Positions 1-9,474 of a stretch of 17,500 nt of DNA are shown in pieces. The first letter of the stretch is position 1, and every line of letters starts with the position of its first letter. The DNA is from Conus ventricosus (taxonomy: Eukaryota; Mollusca; Gastropoda; Neogastropoda; Conidae), in NCBI GenBank assembly GCA_018398815.1, contig CM031618.1:47921750-47939249 (forward strand), written 5' to 3'. The notes below the pieces were generated by a model. It was not told the DNA's origin. It saw only the letters and a program-made list of their open reading frames with translations, and searched no databases. The translations under genes and the position numbers were made by a program.

Positions 1-500
<500 letters not shown>

Positions 501-1166
501 GTGACAGAACAATCTGGGTTGGATTGGGCCTGTGGTGCCCGGAATGAGCGACGTGACAGAACAATCTGGGTTGGATTGGGCCTGTGGTGACCGGAATGAG
601 CGACGTGACAGAACAATCTGGGTTGGATTGGGCCTGTGGTGACCAGAATGAGCGACGTGACAGAACAATCTGGGTTGGATTGGGCCTGTGGTGACCGGAA
701 TGAGCGACGTGACAGAACAATCTGGGTTGGGCCTGTGGTGACCAGAATGAGCGACGTGACAGAACAATCTGGGTTGGGCTGTGGTGACCGGAAAAGAGCG
801 ACGTGACAGAACAATCTGGGTTGGATTGGGCCTGTGGTGACCGGAATGAGCGACGTGACAGAACAATCTGGGTTGGATTGGGCCTGTGGTGACCGGAATG
901 AGCGACGTGACAGAACAATCTGGGTTGGACTGGGCCTGTGGTGACCAGAATGAGCGACGTGACAGAACAATCTGGGTTGGATTGGGCCTGTGGTGACCGG
1001 AATGAGCGACGTGACAGAACAATCTGGTTGGATTGGGCCTGTGGTGACCGGAATGAGCGACGTGACAGAACAATCTGGGTTGGACTGGGCCTGTGGTGAC
1101 CAGAATGAGCGACGTGACAGACAATCTGGGTTGGACTGGGCCTGTGGTGACCGGAATGAGCGACGA
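501..1166. repeat. 52-bp minisatellite, homogeneous core (about 13 copies)
   Basis: Copies begin with GTGACAGAACAATCTGGG at 501, 553, 605, 657, 709, 756, 803, 855, 907, 959, 1011, 1062 and 1114. The period is 52 bp, apart from two 47-bp copies lacking five bases and one 51-bp copy. The unit ends in a CCGGAATGAGCGAC or CCAGAATGAGCGAC block. Since 52 is not a multiple of three, a frame that is open through one unit is open through all. This explains three minus-strand open frames (of 297, 302 and 151 codons between 321 and 1270) with 52-residue periodic proteins. I do not regard them as genes. Confidence 0.97.
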
Positions 1167-1189
1167 GGGAGTGATGCTGCTAAACGACA

Positions 1190-1260
1190 CGAAGAATAAG
1201 AAGACAAGAAACATAAAAAGAAAAAAAGGAAAGAAAAAAAAGGAAGGAAAAGAAAGAATA
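1190..1260. repeat. Purine-rich low-complexity tract
   Basis: An A/G-only style stretch (AAGAAGACAAGAAACATAAAAAG..., then AAAGGAAAG runs) directly after the 52-bp array. No coding or regulatory meaning is visible. Confidence 0.7.
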
Positions 1261-1469
1261 TATAATTCATATTATTACCCTTTGATTTCCGCCTATCATT
1301 CCAGTTATGATGGTTACCTATTCGAGCAAAGCCTGTCCTTGCTGGATGTGTGACAGTCAGCTACTAGTGGTTTGTCGATTGACGTTATCAGAGGAAACCT
1401 ATGAGCCCGTGATCAGCTCGCAGTGTCACTTTACTACAATCGACATAGCGCTGACATGGATCCCACAGG
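1261..1469. other. Unassigned spacer between two minisatellites
   Basis: Non-repetitive sequence between the 52-bp and 42-bp arrays. Short plus-strand open frames cross it, but they run into repeat sequence and show no recognisable family. Nothing further is supported. Confidence 0.4.
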
Positions 1470-2213
1470 CAGAGAGATTCAGTCTACTTTGGGCAGAAAT
1501 AGATAACGCAGACAGACAGAATCAGTCCACACTGGACTGACACATATTCCACAGACAGGCAGATTCGGACCACACTGTGCACACATAGATTCCAAACAGA
1601 CCGAATCAGTCCACACTGGGCTGATATGGATCACACAGACAAGTAGAATGAATCCACACGTGGCAGACATAGACATCACAGACAGGTAGCAACAGTCCAC
1701 ACTGGGCTGACATGGATCACACATATAAACAAAGTCAGACCACACTGGGCTCACATATATAACACAGACAGTAGAATCAGTCCACACGTGGCAGACAGAT
1801 AACACAGACAGGTAAAATGTGTCCACAGGTAGCAGACGTAGACAAGAGACAGGTAGAATTAGTCCACACGTGGCAGACATAGATAAGAGACAGGTAGAAT
1901 CAGTCCACACGTGGCAGACATAGAACACAGACAGGCAGAATCAGTCCACACGTGACAGACGTAGATAAGAGACAGGTAGAATCAGTCCACACGTGGCAGA
2001 CATAGAACACAGACAGGTAGAATCAGTCCACACGTGATAGACATAGATAAGAGACAGGTAGATACAGTCCACACCTGACAGACATAGATAAGAGACAAGT
2101 AGAATCAGTCCACACGTGGCAGACAGAATAACACAGACAGGTAGAATCAGTCCACACGTGACAGACATAGATAACAGACATTTAGAATCAGTCCACTCAG
2201 GGCAGACATGGAG
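1470..2213. repeat. 41-43-bp diverged minisatellite (about 17 copies)
   Basis: The unit is roughly ACAGACAGGTAGAATCAG followed by TCCACACGTGGCAGACATAGATA. The marker AGTCC recurs at 1524, 1608, 1943, 1984, 2024, 2066, 2107, 2149 and 2190, at 40-43-bp steps, with more diverged copies between. The right half is more uniform than the left. Nine copies carry a perfect CACGTG palindrome. Cys/Trp-rich minus-strand open frames (1479-1928 and 1941-2369) are translations of this array. Confidence 0.93.
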
Positions 2214-3103
2214 CACAAGCCATCCACCAATTTGACCAGTCAATGTCGTGGACGTTCTATCTGGGAGGCTGTCAGTTCGATTTCTATCAGAGCCATTTCT
2301 TGGGGGATTTTTCCCCGTACCCAAAACTGTGCATGGCATCAGGTTCAGATTAGAAGACTGTAACGACAAGGTCGACTTTCATCTTCTTAATGAAGGTGTT
2401 TCTCAGTGTGGATGGAATCTCCTGACCAATACTGCAAGTTACCTGGTTCTCACGGGCTTGATTTACTCCGCGTTATTGATGCGTGACGGAGGGAGCATCT
2501 GGAAAATGAAGCATGGAATAGGACCTGATGTGCTCGAACAATCGCCATTGTTCTCGTGCAGCGCGCGAAATTTGGATGTCTTTCACAACTAATCTCCGTT
2601 TGAAATCGCCATTATATTTCTATTTGTTTATGTTTCGTTTGTTCTTGTTATTTATGATGGAGAAGTAGCGTTGTTTTCATTTTCGTGATGAGAGATGCTG
2701 ACTTGTCTTTCAAACAAATTTGTTCCTGTGAAGAGGTAAATCTGTTTGTTTGTGTGTTGGCTGCTTTTTTTTTTAACTCAGTTATGCATTATCCCTCCCC
2801 TTCCCTTCCCACCCCTTTCTTTCCAATAAACAATGACATGTGTGAGACCTATCTTGGGGAAGGAAAAGAGAGAGAAGAAGGAGGATCAGAGTAGAGGATG
2901 GGGGTGGGGTGGGGGTGGTAAGGACATCTGTATCCATGTTTTGCAACAGCGTGTCAAAAAACAACATCAACCCAATCTCACAGACATGCATCAATATATG
3001 ATTTACATAATCACAGGCACGCATGCGTGCGCTCTTTCAAGCAAATTCATATTCTGTCTCCCACAAACTACTCCCATCCACAACATACAAACAAAGAAGC
3101 ACA

Positions 3104-3105
<2 letters not shown>
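2214..3105. other. Unassigned non-repetitive region with one orphan open frame
   Basis: A 114-codon plus-strand frame runs from ATG at 2248 to the stop ending at 2592. Its product has a mildly hydrophobic stretch (ASYLVLTGLIYSALLM) but matches no family I recognise. There is no supporting signal for an exon, so I treat it as probably non-coding. The rest holds T-rich sequence (2760-2780), a C/T-rich tract (2790-2825) and a G-rich block at 2900-2918. No RNA gene was seen. Confidence 0.35.
2900..2918 (+). other. G-rich tract, possible weak quadruplex
   Basis: GGGGGTGGGGTGGGGGTGG has three runs of four or five G plus a final GG. A two-layer quadruplex is possible; a three-layer one would need a fourth G run, which is missing. 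Confidence 0.35.

Positions 3106-3183
<78 letters not shown>
3106..3183. repeat. (CT)n microsatellite
   Basis: A CT tract with two phase interruptions (TTCTC and CTCCTC), ending at TTCCCCC. The Ser-Leu and Arg-Glu open frames across it on both strands are artefacts. Confidence 0.97.
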
Positions 3184-3528
3184 TCCCCCAGTCCCTATCA
3201 GTGTAAAAGGGGAGAGAAATTTGCCCATTGAATACAGAAGATGACCAGAACGCACGACACAAGGGAGATGATATCTGCCAGTCCGGCAGGGACTGAAGCA
3301 GTGGTCGTAATTCCTCGTGTCACAACAGAATGGATGACAGACAGCAATTGCTCCGTGAATGATGTCATTTGGAACGAATATTTAGAGTAGTTGATTAATA
3401 TTCTGTTAACCTTACGGATGTTGAAAAAAAAATAATAAAAAAAAAGAAAAAAAGAAAAAAAATTGACAATGCTGGAAATTAGCGTCCCTTTACACATACA
3501 GAACTCGGTTGATTACTTCCCTTCCATG

Positions 3529-3529
<1 letters not shown>
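3184..3529. other. Unassigned spacer with A-rich tract
   Basis: No gene is recognised. An A-rich run at about 3424-3462 (AAAAAAAAATAATAAAAAAA-like) could be a decayed poly(A) tail of a retrocopy. However, the plus-strand sequence before it shows no LINE or SINE feature I can name. Confidence 0.35.
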
Positions 3530-3573
<44 letters not shown>

Positions 3574-3611
3574 CGCGCGCGCGCGCGCACACACACACAC
3601 ACGAACGCACG

Positions 3612-3697
<86 letters not shown>
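3530..3697. repeat. Compound (CA)n-(CG)n-(CA)n microsatellite
   Basis: An alternating purine-pyrimidine tract of about 168 bp. It consists of (CA)n to 3570, then GAG, a (GC)8 block at 3573-3588, (CA)n, a short CGAACGCACGCACG bridge, and (CA)n to 3697. This sequence class adopts Z-DNA readily. The His-Thr and Cys-Val open frames are artefacts. Confidence 0.97.
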
Positions 3698-3699
<2 letters not shown>

Positions 3700-4599
3700 C
3701 AGCGATAGAATAAAAGTATTATTTTACAATCTAATATTTACTGCCACTCTGTAGACATCGATTCCTTCAACATTTTGGTCAGTCTTAGTTTGATTATTCG
3801 TTCGATCGCTTTGTTTATATTTTAAGCTGTTCAGTGCGATATACAAATAATAGATTTCACTGAAAAATCTTTTCATATACTTGTGTCACATTTACATTTA
3901 GATTTCACTGAAAAATCTGTTCATATACTTGTGTCACATTTACATTTTCGATACATTTCTTTCAAACTGGGAAGCGACAAATTCAGCGGAATGACAAGAG
4001 CTCCAAATACAGTCTTGTTTTATGCGCCTTCAGGATGAGGACATGGTCTTTTTGTTTGTCTTGTTTTCAGCTTGGGAACTTTTCTTTCCCTGCGGGTTCC
4101 CTGAAAAGCTCCAATGTTGTCGCACAAGCATAATCACATGATTGAACTATACTCAGTCGAAGTTGGTATGTATGCGTGTAGGAGTCATTTTATGACATTG
4201 AAAAATAAATCAAAAATGGTTTATCTTGTATGATTTTAAAATTAATGCAGATGCGCTCGGAAGTTGCAATTGAATGAGGATCATTATAAGTTTATTCACA
4301 GGAAAGGAAGATAAAGCGTAAGTACCGGGCACGTTGGTGGCTAATATTCAATGTGTGTTAAGGATGGAATGGGTGAGTTGCGGGTGTCTGACTGGCTGAC
4401 TCTCACACTGAAATTATGGGTGCATGCACGACTTTTCCAATTCACATACACACACACACACTCACCCGAACATTGACAGCCAGGCAACAGAACAACACTT
4501 CTTTTTGTTTTATGCTGCCCGAGCCATCAGACAAACATATATGATAAATACAAGTTCATCAATAGGTCGGCACGCCAACCCTAAGGCGTACACACAGAA
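3698..4599. other. Unassigned AT-rich intergenic sequence
   Basis: No coding region is recognised on either strand. It contains the 48-bp duplication at 3851-3946 and a short (CA)n at 4446-4461. Nothing else stands out. Confidence 0.4.
3851..3946. repeat. 48-bp tandem duplication, two copies
   Basis: 3851-3898 and 3899-3946 are identical except for one base (AATCTTTTC against AATCTGTTC). Both start TAGATTTCACTGAAAAATCT. The near identity implies a recent event. Confidence 0.95.
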
Positions 4600-4617
4600 C
4601 TATATCTAAATATAGTT
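4598..4617. other. 20-bp inverted repeat
   Basis: AACTATATCTAAATATAGTT has 8-bp perfect arms around a 4-base centre. It lies near the presumed distal end of the retrotransposon 3' LTR. Its function is unknown. Confidence 0.5.
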
Positions 4618-4673
4618 GGCTATCTACTGGCGCTGTTGGTGCTGGCCGCGCCCGGTCCAACACAGTTCTCTGA

Positions 4674-5009
4674 ACGGCGCAGGGTTCCAATGATGACGAG
4701 GACGATGCTAAAGACGACGAAGACGACAAAGACGATGAAGACAACGAAGACGATGAAGACGACGAAGACGACGAAGACGATGAAGACGACGAAGACGATG
4801 AAGACGATGAAGACAACGAAGACGATGAAGACGATGAAGACGACGAAGACGACGTCTACAGAGTCAAGTCCGACACAGGATTAACAGAACATCACAGAGC
4901 TGTGGCTCAAAATCACTACAACACTGACGGCGTCTCTGCCGACGACAAGGCGAAAGTCTCACACAGGAGCTGTGGCTCACACAACAAACAAAACGCAGCG
5001 ACGGCCTAG
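4674..5009 (+). other. Open frame without ATG over an Asp/Glu repeat
   Basis: The frame is open from just after TGA (4671-4673) to TAG (5007-5009), 111 codons without an ATG start. It would encode an acidic tract of DDEDDE type (about residues 7-60), then a non-repetitive tail. The frame lies antisense to the presumed LTR. An exon with an upstream AG acceptor (CGCAG, ending 4682) is conceivable, but the polypyrimidine tract is poor. I consider it more likely a by-product of the repeat. Confidence 0.2.
4692..4852. repeat. (GACGAN) hexanucleotide-like repeat
   Basis: A cryptic trinucleotide/hexanucleotide array of GAC, GAA and GAT codon-like triplets (GACGATGAAGACGACGAA...). It is read as Ser-rich on one minus frame, Lys-Thr-rich on one plus frame and Asp/Glu-rich on another, so no frame is privileged by the repeat itself. 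Confidence 0.9.
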
Positions 5010-5489
5010 CCAACAGCTCGCTGGATCAAATCTCGGGAGTGGTGCTCTGGCGTGGCAGCAGCGGCGTCTCCGCCTAACTGGCTCAGCGGGTGGTCGGTCC
5101 CGGCGCAGTGGCAGGTAGGGTAGTTGTCGGCACTCAGGCCGAACTCTCCACGCCGACACAAGGCGGAGAAGAAGGGGGTAGAACACAGCTACGGCCCCGA
5201 CCCTCAGAAAGTGGCACCCAGTCTCCTTCAGACCAGGGTACACTTCTACCTGGGGAACTGACTACCTGACTGCCACCAAAAACAGATGGGAGTCCCTCTT
5301 CGGCTTCTGGTAGTTGCGTTGCCGGAATTACTGCAGAGACTGCCTCACCGTTTCAGCTCACCCGGCTTAAACAGAGCGCAGGTGAGCATCAGTCAGGTAA
5401 CCTTTTCAACTGGCTTCAGGACGACTACCTTCCGGTTAGCACGGTTGCACAAAAATTTGTGACTGGACGGAAAACGGTCCATCACAATA

Positions 5490-5501
5490 CTCCCCCTCCT
5501 C
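5490..5501 (-). other. Polypurine tract of the gypsy element
   Basis: The minus strand reads GAGGAGGGGGAG, immediately before TATTGTGATGG. In LTR retrotransposons this tract primes plus-strand DNA synthesis and directly precedes the 3' LTR. It lies downstream of the RNase H stop, separated only by the inserted LINE and about 100 bp of UTR. Confidence 0.75.
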
Positions 5502-5528
5502 AAAAAAAAATGTCCGATTTGTTTTTAC

Positions 5529-5529
<1 letters not shown>

Positions 5530-5560
<31 letters not shown>
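5530..5560. repeat. (ATT)n 3' tail of the L2 LINE
   Basis: About ten TAA triplets on the plus strand, ATT on the element's strand, directly after its ATATAAATCCCC terminus. Short 3' microsatellite tails are typical of the L2/CR1 group instead of poly(A). Confidence 0.9.
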
Positions 5561-5561
<1 letters not shown>

Positions 5562-5572
5562 GGGATTTATAT

Positions 5573-5597
5573 AGCGCCTTCCACGGCACAAGGCGCT
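5573..5597 (-). other. L2 3'-terminal stem-loop
   Basis: AGCGCCTT (5573-5580) pairs with AAGGCGCT (5590-5597) around a 9-base loop, next to TATATAAAT and the ATT tail. In L2-clade LINEs a conserved 3' hairpin of this kind is recognised by the element's own reverse transcriptase. Confidence 0.8.
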
Positions 5598-5820
5598 TTA
5601 CAAAGGCAAAAAAAAATACAAATTGCTAAATGTAAAGAAAATGCATTAAAAAACGACTCAGAAAATGAAAAAAAACAAAGGCTCTCTCCCATTCTCTCCC
5701 ACACGCACACACACTCTCACGCATAGACACACAATACATAACAGTCGCAATAATCACAAACTATTTAGCGATCCACAGAGACAACAAGAGTCAATCAACT
5801 ATCAGGTAATAACTGTCTTC

Positions 5821-7675
5821 TTAATATTGTTTGAAAAGGTGGGTTTTCAGAGAGGTTTTGAAGGAAGAAAAGGTTTGAGAATGTCTTAAATCATAGGGGA
5901 GTTTATTCCAGAGTTTGGGAGCTGCGTATGAAAAAGCTCGTTCACCATGCTGTTTACGATGGGGACGGTAACTGGGAAAGCGGAAGGTCCTGGTGTCGGT
6001 GGAGGAACGAAGCATTCGTGATGGGACGTATACTTGAAGGAGATCGGAAAGAGAGGCAGGGGCATCGCCAGTGAAAATCTTGAAGCAAAGACAACAACAT
6101 TTGTATTTAATTCTTTCTTCAACAGGGAGCCAGTGCAACTTTTTCAGGAGAGGGCTGCAGGGTTGGGTCCTAGGAGATTTGCAAATGAGACGGGCTGCAG
6201 AGTTCTGTACACATTGGAGTGGTTGGATGACAGTTGAGGGACAGCCAAGGAGAACACAGTTGCAGTAATCTAGCCTTGAAAGGATGTAGGATGAAACGAG
6301 AGTTTTTGTGGCGTCTTCAGTGAGATAGGGTCGAATAGCAGCAATTCGTTTAAGTTCCATGTAAGCTAACTGACAAGTTTTTGTGACATGCTGCTTCATT
6401 GAGAGGTCGCTATCAAGGAGAACACCAAGGTCACGAACAGTGTTTGAAAATTCGATAGTGCTGGAACCTAATGTCAAAGAAGAAGGGAGCGGATCAGGGC
6501 CATGATATGACTGCTTTGAAAAACGGATGGCTTCAGTCTTCTCACAGTTTAATTTAAGCTTATTTGCTGACATCCAGGTCTCAATATCAGAAGTACAAGA
6601 TTGAAGAGTAGAGACAAGGGGTGAGTAGTCATCGATGACAGAGGAGTGGAGCAGCTGAGTATCATCCGCAAACATTTCGTGTGAAACGGAATGGCCGTGG
6701 ATAACATTAGACAGTGGAGTGGTGTACAAAATAAAGAGGACCGGTCCCAGCACGGATCCCTGAGGTACGCCAAACTGGAGGTTAGATTCATCAGAACGGT
6801 GGTCACCTACTTGAATGAACTGTTTCCTGTCTAGAAGATAAGAACGAAACCAATTTAAAGCTGTTTCCCTAATGCCACATGTGTATTTCAAACGAGAGAG
6901 AAGGATTTCATGGTCTATGGTGTCAAAGGCTGCCGAAAGATCTAGCAAAAGAAGGACAGAAATTTTGTTTTCGTCTAAGGAATTTAGAATATCATTGAGA
7001 ATGCGAAGGATGGTGGTCTCCGTGCTGTGCCCAGGGCGATAGGCTGACTGATGTGGTGTGAGTAAGTTGTTTGAGGCCAGATGGTCAGAGAGCTGTTGAA
7101 GAATGACTTTCTCAAGAATTTTGGATAGGAAAGGAAGATTTGAGATGGGTCTGTAGTTTTTGAGAACGTTGGGATCAAGACTGCTTTTCTTAAGTAGAGG
7201 TTTAACAAGGGCGGTCTTAAAGTCAGTGGGAACTGTGCCAGAGGACAGAGACTCGTTAAGAATTTTGGTGATGGTAGGAAGGAGAGAGTCAAGGTGTTCA
7301 AAGAGGAGTGGGGTGGGAATGGGGTCAAGGTCACAGGATGTTTTCGCAGATTTTACGAACAGTCTGCTCGGACACTGGCAAAAACTCACAGAGTGTGGTA
7401 CCGTTAAAAACAACAGACTGATCTGAAGTATCTGAGGATGGGGAGAAAGCGTTTCGAATTGTCTGAATTTTGTGGGCGAAAAACTGAGAAAACAAACCAG
7501 GAAGTTGTGACGGCTCATGAGTGGACGGCATTACAACATTTGCAGCCTTACCCAACATGCTAGTGACAGTTCTAAACAGTTCTTTACATGAGGATGCTGC
7601 TGCAACTTTGGAAGAATAAAATGCGGTTTTAGCTTGATGGACAAACTGTACGACGAGGAAATAAGCAACTACAGG
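5821..7675 (-). pseudogene. L2 ORF2 fragment: reverse transcriptase and C-terminal domain
   Basis: The reverse transcriptase copies the LINE RNA at a nicked target. The ORF stop is TAA at 5821-5823. Visible motifs are KNYRPISNLPFLSKILEK, SAYRPGHSTET, LLDLSAAFDTIDH (first catalytic Asp), GVPQGSVLGP, and FADDTQLL at about 6651-6672 (catalytic Asp pair). The C-terminal signature is GERAFSYAAPKLWNKLP. The long frame appears to begin at 7518, but its first 50 or so residues are a shadow. Upstream of about 7355 the L2-like coding continues in another frame (for example YSSKVAAASSCKELF, and LPGLFSQFFAHKIQTIR near 7500). A single frameshift in the TTTTAC/TTTTC area (about 7341-7358) separates the two. 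RT and C-terminal domain are otherwise uninterrupted, so decay is slight. Confidence 0.92.
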
Positions 7676-7745
7676 TCACAAAATTTCAGAAAAAAAAAAA
7701 ACACATGAAAAGGACATCAAAACCGGGATGTACACAAACCAATGT
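7676..7745 (-). other. Gypsy 3' UTR remnant upstream of the LINE
   Basis: The sequence between the RNase H stop and the LINE junction includes a run of T on the minus strand (CTGTTTTTTAGACATTGG..., then GTGTTTTTTTTTTTTCTG). The matching downstream remnant is 5502-5529. Confidence 0.6.
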
Positions 7746-8389
7746 CTAAAAAACAGACTGGTTTTCAAAAGAACGTGAAAGAAGATCAGTGAAAATGTTC
7801 GATGATCCTGGAACTGGTTCCACTTCGAACGAGAATTCCTGCAGAGACAATGCCCAACGCATAATTCGGGAATTCTTAAAATTTTACGTTCGAAGGTATG
7901 GCAAAGGTCGATGATCTGTTTGTAGGATAAACCTGACTCCCCAAAGATACCGAACGAACTTCTGAACAGCCCAGACAATGGCTAAACACTCTCGATCAAT
8001 GGTACTGTATGGTACTGTATGACTTTTCACGTTCCAAAAACTTGCGACTCCCCAACACAACTGGGTGAAGTACATCATCGTCCTTTGCAGTAGTACGGCA
8101 CCTAACCCAACAGAACTAGCATCAGTTCTAAGAACAAAGGGCTTACCTAACCGAAGTAACAATAATACAGGTGCTGACGACAAAATATTCTGAATCTTCT
8201 GTAACGCCACTGCACATTCAGGGATCCAAGAAATAGATCTTCCAGCTCGACCAACATCCTTGATTAAATCAGAGTGGAGCACTCAAAGTGGAAAAACTGG
8301 GAACATATCTTCTGTAAAAGCTAAGCAAACCTAGCAAAGATTTGACTTGCTTTCTAGTAGTAGGGGTGGGAATTCTCAGAATCTTATCT
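7746..8389 (-). pseudogene. Gypsy pol: RNase H domain (with RT thumb/connection)
   Basis: RNase H degrades the RNA strand during reverse transcription. After RT comes the usual connection (a TRKQVKSLLGLLSFYRRYVP-type block near 8330, frame-disrupted). The RNase H motifs follow: FVLRTDASSVGLGAVLLQ (first Asp), YSTIDRECLAIVWAVQKF (Glu) and FILQTDHRPLPYL (Asp). The end of the domain continues in another frame (IMRWALSLQEFSFEVEPVPG) and stops at TAG, 7746-7748. Frames change near 8280 and near 7885. This is the last domain of the polyprotein and is not followed by integrase, in contrast to ordinary gypsy elements. Confidence 0.85.
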
Positions 8390-9474
8390 ATCTTTTTTCT
8401 GTTCGGGATGCATTATGGTACCACCTCCAACGATATGTCCGAGAAATTCCAGAGAACGGAAACCTGCCTCGATTTTCGAGGGACGAGCTGTGAGGTTGAA
8501 AGACCTCAGACATGAAAGAACACCTTTCACATGACAAAGATGTGCATCCCATGAAACACTATGAACCAGAATATCATCAAAGAAACTGACAGTTGAGAAC
8601 TGATCCAAAGCTAGCATGTTCATCATGCGTGCGAAAACTGCAGGAGCTGAAACAAGACTGAAGGGCATCCTTACAAACTGAAAAAGACCCATATGTGTTG
8701 TAAAAGCCGTCTTTGGACGATCTCGGGCTTAACAACTATCTGCCAATATCCTTTTGCAAGATCTATCTTTGTAAGGAACTGTGCATCAGATAATCTTGCA
8801 AATAAACTTTCCACGTCGGGAATGGGCTCAGCATCGAAGACGGCAATCTATATTCAGAGAACGGACATCAATTCAAAAGCGACATGTACCATCTTTTTTT
8901 CCTGACTAGTACAACTGAGGAGGCAAAGGGACTATTTGAAGGTTCAATGATACCGAGTTCCAACATGATGCCAACTTCTCTCTCAACAACCTCTCTAGCA
9001 GAGAAGGGGATGTCGTAACACCTTTTTCTAACTGGAACATCTGTTGTTAGAGAAATCTCTAATAGTACGTTGCCCGAAAAGGAGCCTGGTTTCGGAGTCA
9101 GAAGATCCTGAAAATCCTCGAGGCTCTTCGTAACTCCTTAGTACTGCTGTCAGACAAAGTACTATCAAACTGTACTGAATCGATATCTTCATCTGACATA
9201 GATGCCATGGGAACAGGTAGACTGTGTATTGGTAGTGCGTCATCGCAGTCTTGAACAACACCGACTGTGTGCGCGACTACAGGATCATGAGAATTGGGAG
9301 CGGGGTTCGAACAAGGAACAATTCCTGGAGAACTCTTGAACGAAACATCTTTCTTGCCAGAACTGAGAGGCGCTATCTCTGACCATGGTACTGACTTTCC
9401 CTGTGAGGTAACTGTTGGGATACTTTGAGACACAGACACAGCAGAACGGCGAATGTACCTCTTCAACATGGCAT
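8390..9474 (-). pseudogene. Gypsy pol: integrase-RT linker and reverse transcriptase
   Basis: A hydrophilic linker follows MLKRYIRR at the integrase end (9469 down to about 9125). Reverse transcriptase then starts around 9120. Motifs on the minus strand are LEDFQDLLTPKPGSFSGN, an IIEPSNSPFASSVVLVR block, KIDLAKGYWQI (catalytic Asp), FVRMPFSLVSAPAVFARMM, FFDDILVHSVSWDAHL (catalytic Asp pair) and SLEFLGHIVGGG. The MPF-APAVF and FFDDIL motifs are of gypsy type, not copia. Damage includes a frameshift near 9120, an in-frame TGA at 8873-8875 directly after the first conserved block, and a frameshift near 8715. An Asp/Ser-rich section of the linker (MSDEDIDSVQFDSTLSDSS) has no known domain. Confidence 0.88.

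Larger units (their letters stand above)
4600..5486 (-). mobile_element. Probable 3' LTR of the gypsy element (distal end uncertain)
   Basis: On the minus strand a polypurine tract (GAGGAGGGGGAG, 5490-5501) is followed at 5486 by TGTGATGGACCG, a typical TG start of an LTR. The following sequence is GC-richer than its surroundings and includes a hairpin at 5448-5461 (CACAAA-AA-TTTGTG) and an acidic-codon repeat at 4692-4852. The other LTR edge cannot be fixed. No second LTR copy is present upstream of gag, and no target duplication can be read. The end near 4600 is a guess from the change in composition. Confidence 0.5.
5530..7675 (-). mobile_element. 5'-truncated L2-type LINE
   Basis: A non-LTR retrotransposon inserted in the same orientation as the surrounding gypsy element. 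It holds the 3' part of ORF2 (linker, reverse transcriptase, C-terminal domain), a 3' UTR of about 260 bp, a terminal stem-loop and an (ATT)n tail. There is no sign of the endonuclease or ORF1, so it is truncated near 7675, as is usual after incomplete target-primed reverse transcription. It lies between the gypsy pol stop (7746) and the gypsy polypurine tract (5490-5501), so it landed in the 3' UTR and is the younger insertion. I could not identify a convincing target-site duplication. Confidence 0.9.

Noticed and set aside
501..1166. CRISPR-like array
   Set aside because: Units are contiguous with no unique spacers, and the genome is eukaryotic; this is a minisatellite. The same holds for the 42, 44, 23 and 50-bp arrays.
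2248..2592. 114-codon plus-strand frame as a real gene
   Set aside because: No family resemblance, no promoter, splice or polyadenylation evidence; kept only as part of an unassigned region.
4977..5243. Arg-rich minus-strand open frame in the presumed LTR
   Set aside because: No recognisable domain; GC-rich LTR sequence gives such frames by chance.
7676..7978. 100-codon minus-strand frame over the end of RNase H
   Set aside because: It is out of frame with the RNase H motifs (IMRWALSLQEFSFE is in another frame) and runs into UTR sequence.
8693..8905. Plus-strand open frame in the RT region
   Set aside because: The minus strand encodes the KIDLAKGYWQ block of RT here; the plus frame has no family features.
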